A DNA stretch of 64,000 bases, taken from the NCBI GenBank assembly GCA_964466115.1, contig CAYXMH010000003.1:124001-188000 (forward strand). The letters are read 5' to 3'. A model generated the notes under the pieces. That model did no database searches. It was not told the origin of the DNA and saw only the letters and a list, made by a program, of their open reading frames with translations. Shown piece after piece: positions 35,356-42,805 of the stretch (positions are counted from its first letter, which is position 1; each line of letters begins with the position of its first letter). The position numbers were made by a program, and so were the translations under genes. This stretch comes from Pseudolysobacter sp964466115. Lineage in GTDB: Bacteria > Pseudomonadota > Gammaproteobacteria > Xanthomonadales > Rhodanobacteraceae.

Positions 35356-36297
35356 TCAGGTCGAGCCGAAATGCTGCAGCATTTCGCCAGCGCCTCCTTC
35401 CAGTAACAGCGCAGCAACGCGTTGACCCAACGCTTCCGGTTGCGCGGCATCACCTTGCGCTTGCGCGCGCACCAAGCGTCCGGTTTGCACATCGCCAACC
35501 AACCCCGCCAACGCCAGCCCAGTTTCCGTCGCTACGCAAAAGCCGCCGATGGGCACCTGACAACTGCCATGCAATTGACGATTCATCGCACGTTCCGCCA
35601 TCGCGCAATGTGCGGTATCGGCATCGTTCAACGGTTTAAGTAGTTCAGCAACGGCAACATCGTCAGCTCGTTGTTCGATCGCAATTACGCCTTGGCCGAC
35701 GGCGGGTAGCCAGTCCGGTGCGATCAAGCGACTGCGGATGCGTGCATACAGGCCCAAGCGCTCAAGTCCGGCACAAGCAAGGATGATCGCGTCGTATTGA
35801 CCTTCATCGAGTTTTGCCAAACGTGTGTTCACATTGCCGCGTAAGTCACACAGTTCCAAATCAGGCCGGATGGCGCGCAATTGTGCTTGCCGCCGTAACG
35901 AGGAGGTGCCAACGCGTGCGCCAGCGGGCAACTCGATCAGGCGGTTGTATTGATTACTGACGAACGCATCGAATGGATTGGCGCGCTCCAATATTGCGCC
36001 AAGTACGAAGCCAGGCTCCATATCCATCGGCACATCTTTTAAAGAGTGCACCGCGATGTCGGCACGGCCATTTAATATGGCAAGCTCAAGCTCTTTGAGA
36101 AATAACCCCTTACCGCCAATTTGCGCTAGCGGTTGATCCAGAAATTCATCGCCGCGCGTGGTTAAGGGTAATAATTCCACCGCGCGATCCGGTTGTAGCA
36201 ACCGCAATTGCGCCGCAACGTGTTCGGCTTGCCATAACGCAAGTGCGCTTTGGCGGGTGGCGATGCGTAACGGGGCTTTTTTCAGCGCTAGGGTCAT
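35356..36297 (-). CDS. hemC: hydroxymethylbilane synthase (porphobilinogen deaminase)
   Basis: Joins four porphobilinogen units into hydroxymethylbilane for heme and siroheme. The protein has 313 residues. Cys246 in LHGSCQVPIGG holds the dipyrromethane cofactor, and the N-terminal RIATRQSALALWQAEHV and GTSSLRRQAQL blocks are conserved. It overlaps the algR-type gene by 4 nt, the order hemC-algR-algZ known from pseudomonads and xanthomonads. No hemD is fused or next to it in this window. Confidence 0.96.
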   Translation of the reverse strand: MTLALKKAPLRIATRQSALALWQAEHVAAQLRLLQPDRAVELLPLTTRGDEFLDQPLAQIGGKGLFLKELELAILNGRADIAVHSLKDVPMDMEPGFVLGAILERANPFDAFVSNQYNRLIELPAGARVGTSSLRRQAQLRAIRPDLELCDLRGNVNTRLAKLDEGQYDAIILACAGLERLGLYARIRSRLIAPDWLPAVGQGVIAIEQRADDVAVAELLKPLNDADTAHCAMAERAMNRQLHGSCQVPIGGFCVATETGLALAGLVGDVQTGRLVRAQAQGDAAQPEALGQRVAALLLEGGAGEMLQHFGST

Positions 36298-37028
36298 AAT
36301 GAGCGAACCAACTTGCGCAATGCCGGTAAATTACGCCGGCTCACCTCCAACGGTGTTTTGACATCGGTCAGTTGGATGAAAATGCGGCCATCGTGGGCAC
36401 GGGTTAATCCCGCAAGCCGGTTCAGGGCCACCAGACAATTGCGGTGAATGCGGATAAAGTGATCGGAAAATTCCAGTTCCAAATTCTTTAGCGCTTCCTC
36501 AATCAGCACTTCGCCGTGCGTGTAGTGAACAACGACGTACTTGTCCTCGGCCAGCAAATAAAAGATATCGGTTACCGGCACCAGCATCAAATTGCCGCGC
36601 ACCCGGGCGCAAATGTGCGTTCGTTTTTTATCGTGGCTTGTGGATGCCAATGCCTTGATTGGATTGACACCGGTAAAGCGCCTGGCTTGCTCAATCGCGG
36701 TGCGTAAACGCGCGAGGCGGATCGGTTTTACTAAATAATCCACTGCCTTTGCTTCGAACGCGGCAAGCGCATGCTCATCGTATGCGGTGCAGAAGATGAC
36801 GGCGGGAGGAGAAGGGGTTTGCGCCAAACAACGCGCCGCTTCCAGACCGTCCATCACCGGCATGCGGATGTCCATCAACACCAACTCCGGATGCAACTGT
36901 TGTACGGCGGCAATTGCCTCGCGGCCGTTGCTTGCTTCACCCACCACTTGCACATCGTCACAATCGCTTAAGAGTGCGATCAGGCGTGCGCGAGCGGGGG
37001 CTTCGTCATCTACGATCAGAACTTTCAT
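36294..37028 (-). CDS. algR: LytTR-type response regulator, AlgR-like
   Basis: A 244-residue two-component response regulator with a receiver domain (VLIVDDEAPAR; phosphate acceptor Asp53 in LVLMDIRMPVMDG) and a C-terminal LytTR DNA-binding domain (IYLLAEDKYVVVHY-like region, then HRNCLVALNRL). In Pseudomonas, AlgR controls alginate, twitching and virulence. Its own targets here are unknown. It overlaps the kinase gene by 23 nt and hemC by 4 nt, so the three should be cotranscribed. Confidence 0.93.
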   Translation of the reverse strand: MKVLIVDDEAPARARLIALLSDCDDVQVVGEASNGREAIAAVQQLHPELVLMDIRMPVMDGLEAARCLAQTPSPPAVIFCTAYDEHALAAFEAKAVDYLVKPIRLARLRTAIEQARRFTGVNPIKALASTSHDKKRTHICARVRGNLMLVPVTDIFYLLAEDKYVVVHYTHGEVLIEEALKNLELEFSDHFIRIHRNCLVALNRLAGLTRAHDGRIFIQLTDVKTPLEVSRRNLPALRKLVRSL

Positions 37029-38085
37029 TGGGTAGATGCACCGTACAGGAAAAATAATCGTTACCGCGATTCACATCCAGACTACCGCGGTTGCCGAAAT
37101 GGTACTCGATCCGGCCGCGGATGTTGACTAGCGCCATGCCGTTGCCGGTCGGCGCGCTCTCTTGCTGCGGCGGACACGGGTTGTGAATCGTAATGGTCAC
37201 TTCATTATCGTTACGTTCACCAATGATGGTAACCGTACCGCCCTCTTGCAGTGCCTGAATGCCGTGGTAAACGGCATTTTCCACTAAGGGCTGCAAAAGC
37301 AAGGTCGGCAAAGGCAAATCCAACGGTAGCGCCTCAACATCCCACTCGATTTTTAGGCGCTCGCCCAAGCGCAAACGTTCGATTTCCAGGTAATGATGAG
37401 CAAGCTCAAGCTCCACGCCCAGCGTGCTTAGCGCGTCAGCGCCTAATGCGGCGCGAAACAGATCCGATAAATTTTCAACCGCGTGTTCCGCGTCTTCCGG
37501 TTGAGTGCGGATTAGGCTCGCGATCGTATTCATGCTGTTAAACAAAAAATGCGGCCGAATTCGTGCTTGCAACGCGTCGAACTGCGCCTTCGCCACCGCG
37601 CGCATGCGTCCACGCCATTGTTCCAGTACGTAGAAATAGCGCAGTAACGCGGCGGCAATCAACGCACAAATAGCGACATTGCCGAGCACAAAATGCTGGC
37701 TGGATTGGTCTTTCGGTGTGAAATGCAGCGAAAGCGCTTGATCGATCGCAAATACCAAGGCACTGCCGATGGCGGTGATTGCAATGATCAACAAATAAGC
37801 GAGCAGCATGCCCGCGGTTGGCGTCATGCGCGTAAGCGTTGATTTCAGTTTGCACAGGCATAACGCGCAGACCAAGGCCAACCATTGCACGAACACGCTG
37901 GCGGTTGCCAATTGTGGCCAAAACGGCCGTACTTCCTCGCCGGGCGCCAACATGATGATCAGAGCCACCAATTCGGCGACCAGCATCAATGCGAAGAGCA
38001 CCGGCAGACTGCAAAAATCCGGCAACCAACGGGCAGGCGCATCTGTTTGGTGGATTGCGTCGATCGGCGATGATGGGCGGTTCAT
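37006..38085 (-). CDS. algZ: LytS/YehU-type sensor histidine kinase, AlgZ-like
   Basis: A 359-residue membrane sensor with about four hydrophobic segments in the first 155 residues and a His-kinase domain whose phosphorylated residue is His179 in RIRPHFLFNSMNTIASLIR. A C-terminal ATPase domain carries NAVYHGIQ and GNGMALVNIRGRI. It is the partner of the response regulator, with which it overlaps. The lack of a large periplasmic domain suggests sensing within the membrane. Confidence 0.92.
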   Translation of the reverse strand: MNRPSSPIDAIHQTDAPARWLPDFCSLPVLFALMLVAELVALIIMLAPGEEVRPFWPQLATASVFVQWLALVCALCLCKLKSTLTRMTPTAGMLLAYLLIIAITAIGSALVFAIDQALSLHFTPKDQSSQHFVLGNVAICALIAAALLRYFYVLEQWRGRMRAVAKAQFDALQARIRPHFLFNSMNTIASLIRTQPEDAEHAVENLSDLFRAALGADALSTLGVELELAHHYLEIERLRLGERLKIEWDVEALPLDLPLPTLLLQPLVENAVYHGIQALQEGGTVTIIGERNDNEVTITIHNPCPPQQESAPTGNGMALVNIRGRIEYHFGNRGSLDVNRGNDYFSCTVHLPNESSDRR

Positions 38086-38125
38086 GGTCGTTATCGTAAC
38101 GCCGGATTCGAACCCTGGGCAGTAA

Positions 38126-38143
38126 CCTCTTTTTTAAAAGAGG
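38126..38143. terminator. U-rich hairpin downstream of the esterase
   Basis: Perfect 8-bp stem CCTCTTTT / AAAAGAGG with a 2-nt loop, between the end of the esterase gene and algZ on the minus strand. The stem itself is U/A-rich and no T-run follows, so termination is likely partial. Confidence 0.4.
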
Positions 38144-38155
38144 AGTGTAATTCCC

Positions 38156-38821
38156 TCAGATTGCCATGTTTTTCGTAAGGAACCGTTGCAAATCGGCAAT
38201 TTCTTCCAAGCACACTTGATGGGCCATGGGGTAGCTATGCCATTCCACTGGATAATTCAACTTGGCCAAATAATCGCGGCTCATTATGCCCAAAGCGTGG
38301 GAAATGGTCGGATCGGCGCTGCCATGAGCGATAAATATCGGCACCTTGTGGTTTTTGTCGCTGGCCTCCGCTTCGGTTTTTTCCGCCATCGGCAAATAAG
38401 TGGATAAAGCCGCAATTCCACCCAGACGCTGCGGATAACGCACGCCACCGGCTAATACGATGGCGCCGCCTTGCGAAAAACCAACCAGGAAAATCCGTTG
38501 GGTTGGGATGCCGCGGGCGTTTTCGCGTTCGATCAATTCGCCCAACAGACGAATGGAATCACGAATTCCAATTTCGTCTTGCTTTTGCGCGATTTCAAGC
38601 CCGGAAATGTCATACCAGGCACGCATGGCCGTGCCGCCATTGATGGTGATGGGCCGCACCGGCGCATGTGGAAATACAAAGCGCACTGCCGGCCAAGCGC
38701 GATCGACCAATTGCGGCACGATCGGTTCAAAATCGTGACCATCGGCACCTAAGCCATGCAGCCAGATAACGCTGAATTGCGGTGATGCACCGGTTTCGAT
38801 TTGAACGCTGTCTAAGGACAT
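38156..38821 (-). CDS. carboxylesterase / acyl-protein thioesterase-like hydrolase
   Basis: A 221-residue alpha/beta hydrolase of the phospholipase/carboxylesterase family. The nucleophile motif is GFSQGG with Ser116, preceded by the oxyanion-hole segment WLHGLGADGHDF; the Asp is in HGSADPTI and the His in MAHQVC. It hydrolyses esters with short to medium acyl chains; the natural substrate is not known. It has no signal peptide, so it is cytoplasmic. Confidence 0.9.
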   Translation of the reverse strand: MSLDSVQIETGASPQFSVIWLHGLGADGHDFEPIVPQLVDRAWPAVRFVFPHAPVRPITINGGTAMRAWYDISGLEIAQKQDEIGIRDSIRLLGELIERENARGIPTQRIFLVGFSQGGAIVLAGGVRYPQRLGGIAALSTYLPMAEKTEAEASDKNHKVPIFIAHGSADPTISHALGIMSRDYLAKLNYPVEWHSYPMAHQVCLEEIADLQRFLTKNMAI

Positions 38822-38921
38822 GATCGGGACAGTAGTGAAGTGGGTTTCACATGGTGCCGGATTGTGTCCGCGACAGCAACATCACGGATTTTCTGCATCT
38901 AAAACGCAAGAAAAGAGCCGG

Positions 38922-39080
38922 TTAGATTCGCCCCATTAACACCAAAACCAGCAAGATAACGAACAACAATCCCAACCCACCGCTGGGTCCGTAACCCCAG
39001 GAACGGCTGTGCGACCACGTTGGCATTGCGCCGACCAGCATCAAAATCAAAACGACTAAAAGAATGGTGCCCAATGACAT
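38922..39080 (-). CDS. DUF3309 family tiny membrane protein
   Basis: A 52-residue protein with two hydrophobic stretches around the family centre PTWSHSRSWGYGPSGGLG. GGGAGAAGC stands before the ATG at 39080; a longer frame to 39155 has an unlikely N-terminus. These proteins are common in bacteria with envelope or general stress genes, and their function is unknown. It forms a pair with the tiny gene at 39118. Confidence 0.85.
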   Translation of the reverse strand: MSLGTILLVVLILMLVGAMPTWSHSRSWGYGPSGGLGLLFVILLVLVLMGRI

Positions 39081-39117
39081 TTTGCTTCTCCCATAAAGTA
39101 ATTTATTCCGGAAATAT

Positions 39118-39273
39118 TTAGCGCAACTGGAAATTGCCAGCGCCAAACAGCCCAAGCAATCCGATCACGATCAAATAGACCGCAACCACATAATTAAGCA
39201 AGCGCGGCACGATCAGAATGAGGATGCCGGCGATCAGTGAAATGAGCGGGCCGATGGTCAATGTCAAATTCAT
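39118..39273 (-). CDS. DUF3096 family tiny membrane protein
   Basis: A 51-residue protein made largely of two membrane helices: MNLTLTIGPLISLIAGILIL, then IVPRLLNYVVAVYLIVIGL, ending GAGNFQLR. The sequence matches the DUF3096 family type. AGAGATT precedes the ATG at 39273. It is followed after 37 nt by the DUF3309 gene on the same strand. No function is established. Confidence 0.8.
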   Translation of the reverse strand: MNLTLTIGPLISLIAGILILIVPRLLNYVVAVYLIVIGLLGLFGAGNFQLR

Positions 39274-39577
39274 AACAATCTCTTTTCTGGGTTACTTGAA
39301 GTCAATAAAATACGCCGAAACCGGCGTTGGCTCTGTACGCTAACGAACATATGCCACGCGCTATGGAGGATTTGTTCGTCGTGAGCGTCGCAATCGGTTA
39401 TCAACCTTTGTTCGCTAACGCACGGCGCGGGCATGCAAATCCGCCTATGTTTCTAGATGAGCGATGGGATGGCTATCCCTTTGTTGGTTTGGGTGTAGCA
39501 AAACGCATCCAGTAATGCGGGCTTGGGTTTTGGTCCGCCAATGTTTGCCTCACTTTCCGCGCTTCAGGAGATGTGCC
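39274..39577. other. 304-nt divergent gap upstream of a Crp/Fnr regulator
   Basis: Lies between the tiny membrane gene (-) and the regulator (+). A 62-codon frame at 39327-39515 has no ribosome site and no recognisable product, so I treat the stretch as non-coding. It must hold two promoters; I cannot assign them with confidence. Confidence 0.45.
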
Positions 39578-40288
39578 GTGCCAGGGTCCAAAGGTGTCTT
39601 GGCAACCAATCGCTTACTAACAGCGTTGCCACGCAAAGATCGTCAACCGATGCTGGCCAATTGCGAGCAAGTTGAGCTTGCTTTTGCCGACATTCTTTTT
39701 GAAGCCGGAGCGCAGATTCATTACGCCTATTTTCCGATCGACAGTTTTGTTGCGCTGGTTGCCCCAATCGATAGTCACGCGAAACTGGAAGTGGGTTTGG
39801 TGGGTGACGAGGGCATGCTGGGAATTTCACTGCTGCTGGGGGTGAACGTTTCGCCGTTGCGGGCTCAGGTTCAGGGCCCAGGCTTGGCTTTACGGATGAA
39901 GGCAATCGTGTTTCGCGATGAGCTCAAACGGCGTCCCTCCGTGCAGCGGCTGTTAAATCGCTATTTGTATGTGTCGCGCAGTGAGTTGGCACAAACGGCC
40001 GCTTGCACGCATTTTCATGTGGTCCAGGCACGGCTTGCGCGTTGGTTGTTAATGATCCACGATCGAGCGCATTCCGATGCGTTCCATCTTACCCATGAAT
40101 CGATTGCGGTCATGTTGGGTGTGCGGCGCGTGGGTGTCACGCGAGCCGCTGGCGTTTTGAAAGAACAGCGACTGATTCGCTATAGCCGCGGGGCTATTAC
40201 GATCGTTGATCGCATTGGGCTTGAGGCGGCATCGTGTGTGTGTTATCGCAATGACAGGACCGTATATGAACGCATTTTGATGCAGTGA
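39578..40288 (+). CDS. Crp/Fnr-type transcriptional regulator, paralogue of 41991
   Basis: A 236-residue regulator with an N-terminal cyclic-nucleotide-binding-like fold (GAQIHYAYFPIDSFVALVAP, VGLVGDEGMLGISLLLG) and a C-terminal winged helix (HLTHESIAVMLGVRRVGVTR). It lacks the cysteine set of Fnr and the cAMP contact residues of Crp in recognisable form, so the ligand is unknown. The start is GTG at 39578 with AGGAG seven bases upstream; the longer frame has no ribosome site. The same architecture and length recur in the regulator at 41991, on the other side of the stress-gene block. Confidence 0.87.
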   Translation: MPGSKGVLATNRLLTALPRKDRQPMLANCEQVELAFADILFEAGAQIHYAYFPIDSFVALVAPIDSHAKLEVGLVGDEGMLGISLLLGVNVSPLRAQVQGPGLALRMKAIVFRDELKRRPSVQRLLNRYLYVSRSELAQTAACTHFHVVQARLARWLLMIHDRAHSDAFHLTHESIAVMLGVRRVGVTRAAGVLKEQRLIRYSRGAITIVDRIGLEAASCVCYRNDRTVYERILMQ

Positions 40289-40304
40289 GTACGGATTTGG
40301 CTGA

Positions 40305-40625
40305 TCAATCGTCGGCATCAAGCTTGGTGGTTCGTGATGCCATTGGCAGGTAGGCAAGCAGCGCCCCGATCAATGCGGGGCCGAACGCAGACCGCGCCAA
40401 CCAAGCACTACTGCCCAATAGGGCCGCGCCCACACGCGACCAATGCCGTGGTGGAACCGTGGCGATAGCATAACCTGCGAGCAGGCCGCCACCGAGCAGG
40501 AGTGCAAGCCGACACCGCGCCAAACGGACATACCATGGTTGCCAATGCGCAGACAATTTGGTTTGCGCTAATTCCAATTCCATGCGTGCTTGGCGCACTC
40601 GTTGTTGTGCATTTATGTGGCTCAT
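40305..40625 (-). CDS. hypothetical small membrane-associated protein
   Basis: A 106-residue protein with an amphipathic N-terminal helix (QQRVRQARMELELAQTKL) and two hydrophobic segments (about 38-55 and 66-94). A strong ribosome site, GGAGGACGTGTC, precedes the ATG at 40625. It is the last gene of a minus-strand group with a YqjD-like protein upstream, a position often held by small inner-membrane proteins of the same stress group. Family not recognised. Confidence 0.65.
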   Translation of the reverse strand: MSHINAQQRVRQARMELELAQTKLSAHWQPWYVRLARCRLALLLGGGLLAGYAIATVPPRHWSRVGAALLGSSAWLARSAFGPALIGALLAYLPMASRTTKLDADD

Positions 40626-40721
40626 GACACGTCCTCCATTACGCGTAGCGGTCTTACAGGAGACGCGGTTATGTCGTCTGCACGGGTACTCAGCGTCGCA
40701 TCGCCTGATCTACCGTTCTGG

Positions 40722-41000
40722 TTAACGGCGCAATAAACGCGCGATAACAATGCCGGCCGCCACAGCGATACCAACCGTTGCGAGCGGGTGCAAACGCGCC
40801 TGCGCGGATAGTTCGCCACTCATTTGCTTGGCGTTGCCGAGAAAGCGGTTACCAAGATCGCGCAACTGCTCTTCCAGCATGCTGACTTTGGAGTCCATTG
40901 CTGCGGCACCATTTGCGAGCTTGTTTGCCCCAACTTGGATTTGCTCTTCCAGGCTATCAGCGCCATCCTGGATTTTCGTCGTAATTGGTTTGGTGTTCAT
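40722..41000 (-). CDS. YqjD/ElaB-like (DUF883) membrane-anchored protein
   Basis: A 92-residue protein with a long charged helix (residues 1-65, e.g. SLEEQIQVGANKLANG) and one C-terminal membrane helix (HPLATVGIAVAAGIVIARLLRR). In E. coli the DUF883 group (YqjD, ElaB) binds ribosomes at the inner membrane in stationary phase under RpoS. Here the resemblance is in overall design; exact family membership is probable. The ATG at 41000 follows AAGGA. Confidence 0.8.
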   Translation of the reverse strand: MNTKPITTKIQDGADSLEEQIQVGANKLANGAAAMDSKVSMLEEQLRDLGNRFLGNAKQMSGELSAQARLHPLATVGIAVAAGIVIARLLRR

Positions 41001-41097
41001 AGAGAGTCCTTTATGGGTAAATAATCGATATGCAGCAGTAACCTCTGCGTGAAGTTGTCGCGCACTGCGGTTAACGGGCATCGTGGCGTATCAGAGA

Positions 41098-41316
41098 CTA
41101 AGGTTTTACCCGCACGAGCAACACAAGTGTGCCCAATATAATCGCACCGGCTCCGGCCCACCTCGGGATATTGATCGTCTGATCATCTTTTACCGATAGC
41201 TCAACCGGCCCGATCTGTGTTGTGTGCGTTTCCTTTGTGTAGGTGAAGCTGCCGTAGGCCAATGCGAATAAACCGCCTACGATCAGTGCTAGCGCCGTTA
41301 CCTTGAATGGGTTCAT
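41098..41316 (-). CDS. small two-helix membrane protein
   Basis: A 72-residue protein with membrane helices at about 6-25 and 53-70 and a short loop with the pattern TYTKETHTTQIGPVELSVKD. I have seen this loop pattern in short proteins beside stress genes but cannot name the family with confidence. AGAAGAA precedes the ATG at 41316. The neighbours on both sides lie on the same strand at close spacing. Confidence 0.7.
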   Translation of the reverse strand: MNPFKVTALALIVGGLFALAYGSFTYTKETHTTQIGPVELSVKDDQTINIPRWAGAGAIILGTLVLLVRVKP

Positions 41317-41338
41317 TTCTTCTGTCCTATCTAAAATG

Positions 41339-41806
41339 TTATCGCTGCGGTTGTACGTAACCGTCTTCGACCACAACACGATCGCCGCTGCGTAGTCCGT
41401 TTGAGGTGTCTTGGTCGTAGGTATAGATGCGCCCACCGTCCATGCGTACGCTGATTCGATACGCTTCGTAGTGACGGCGATGATTGCTTTCGACGTTGTG
41501 ACCAACAGCCCCGCCAGCAACGGCACCCACAATGGTTGCGGCTGTCCGCCCATCGCCTCTGCCCACTTGATTACCTAGCGCGCCACCGACGACGGCACCG
41601 AGTATCGTTCCGCCACCGAAGTGCTTATTGCGATCGCGGATATGTTCGATGCTGCGGACAGTCCCACAGTTATCACAACGCTCATAATGGTGACTGTACT
41701 CGTAGTCGTCTTGGTGCCGGGCTTGAGCCGATGTAGTGATCGCCATGCTGGTTAATGCTAGGGCGATGCCATTAGCGATCATCAATTTACGCATTAGGGT
41801 ACTCAT
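41339..41806 (-). CDS. glycine-zipper 2TM domain protein
   Basis: A 155-residue exported protein. The signal peptide is about residues 1-30 (MRKLMIANGIALALTSM, ending AQA), followed by a histidine-rich stretch and the glycine zipper GAVVGGALGNQVGRGDG / GAVAGGAVGHNVE, which packs into membranes, as in the SlyB/Rickettsia 17-kDa antigen family. No lipobox cysteine is visible after the signal. GGAGA precedes the ATG at 41806. It is the first gene of the minus-strand stress block and divergent from a Crp/Fnr regulator. Confidence 0.84.
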   Translation of the reverse strand: MSTLMRKLMIANGIALALTSMAITTSAQARHQDDYEYSHHYERCDNCGTVRSIEHIRDRNKHFGGGTILGAVVGGALGNQVGRGDGRTAATIVGAVAGGAVGHNVESNHRRHYEAYRISVRMDGGRIYTYDQDTSNGLRSGDRVVVEDGYVQPQR

Positions 41807-41990
41807 AGAAATTCTCCAAATTAGTGAAATGTTCATCGTTGCTAAATACGCGCAAATAAGACACTGAACGTCCAATTGCAGTATGGGAAATGCATGATTC
41901 GGCAAATATAGGCTGAATCGACCTGTTGTTCGGTACGCCAGCGCACATAAGCGGTACTATCGTTATCATTCGCTTCACGTAAACGCACCT

Positions 41991-42716
41991 ATGCCCACAC
42001 AAACCACTCCCGATCCATTGCAGAATCATCTGTTGGCAGCATTGCCCGCGGCTAGTTGGAAGCGCCTAATTCCGCATCTTAAATGCGTGCCTTTGCGACT
42101 GGGTGAGATCGTTTACGAATCCGGCAAGCAATTACGGAATATCTATTTTCCGACCACCTGTATTGTGTCTTTGCTTTACGTGCTGGAAAACGGATCGTCG
42201 GCCGAGATTGCCATTGTCGGTAACGAAGGGGTGGTTGGGGTTTCGCTATTTATGGGTGGAGAAACCACGACGAGCCGCGCGGTGGTGCAAAGCGCCGGTA
42301 TTGCTTTCCGCTTACCGGGGCGCCTTTTGAAAGAGGAATTCGCCCGCGCGGAATCCATGCAGCATTTGTTGCTGCGCTACACGCAAGCCCTGATCACTCA
42401 GATGTCGCAAACCGCCGTATGCAATCGCCATCATTCGATCGATCAGCAGTTCTGCCGCTGGTTGCTATTAAGTCTTGATCGGTTGCCGTCGAACGAATTG
42501 ACGATGACCCAGGAATTGATTGCGAACATGCTCGGTGTGCGTCGCGAGGGTGTGACTGCGGCGGCGGGAAAGCTTCAAGCCGCAGGGATCATTCGTTACA
42601 ACCGCGGCCACATCACCGTCATCAATCGCCCCCGATTGGAAGCCGCATCGTGCGAGTGCTATGACGTGGTCAAGCGAGAATTCGCGCGGTTGCTGCCGGA
42701 TATTATCGCAACTTGA
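41991..42716 (+). CDS. Crp/Fnr-type transcriptional regulator, paralogue of 39578
   Basis: A 241-residue regulator with a cNMP-binding-like N-terminal fold (LRNIYFPTTCIVSLLYVLEN, VGNEGVVGVSLFMGG) and a C-terminal winged helix (MTQELIANMLGVRREGVTAAA). It aligns closely in design with the regulator at 39578 (VGxEGxxGxSLxxG and MLGVRRxGVTxAAG in both). It is transcribed divergently from the glycine-zipper gene, 184 nt apart, and could control that block. The ATG at 41991 lacks a strong ribosome site. The ligand is unknown. Confidence 0.87.
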   Translation: MPTQTTPDPLQNHLLAALPAASWKRLIPHLKCVPLRLGEIVYESGKQLRNIYFPTTCIVSLLYVLENGSSAEIAIVGNEGVVGVSLFMGGETTTSRAVVQSAGIAFRLPGRLLKEEFARAESMQHLLLRYTQALITQMSQTAVCNRHHSIDQQFCRWLLLSLDRLPSNELTMTQELIANMLGVRREGVTAAAGKLQAAGIIRYNRGHITVINRPRLEAASCECYDVVKREFARLLPDIIAT

Positions 42717-42805
42717 TAAGGGCCTGCGGTATGGTGACTTTCCACCAATCCCCCAACCTGTGACAGTCGGTTATGCTATGCGCTTGACCATCCGGGGACT
42801 TATCC

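Noticed and set aside
38086..38160. tRNA-like T-arm (GGGTTCGAATCC on the minus strand)
   Set aside because: The surrounding bases do not form an acceptor stem, D-arm or anticodon arm, and part of the stretch is the 5' end of algZ. Treated as coincidence.
39327..39515. 62-codon frame upstream of the Crp/Fnr regulator
   Set aside because: No ribosome site and no resemblance to known proteins. It lies where a promoter is expected.
40622..40819. 65-codon minus-strand frame between two small genes
   Set aside because: It overlaps the end of the YqjD-like gene and the start of the next gene. The composition is rich in Arg/Ser and unlike neighbouring real genes.
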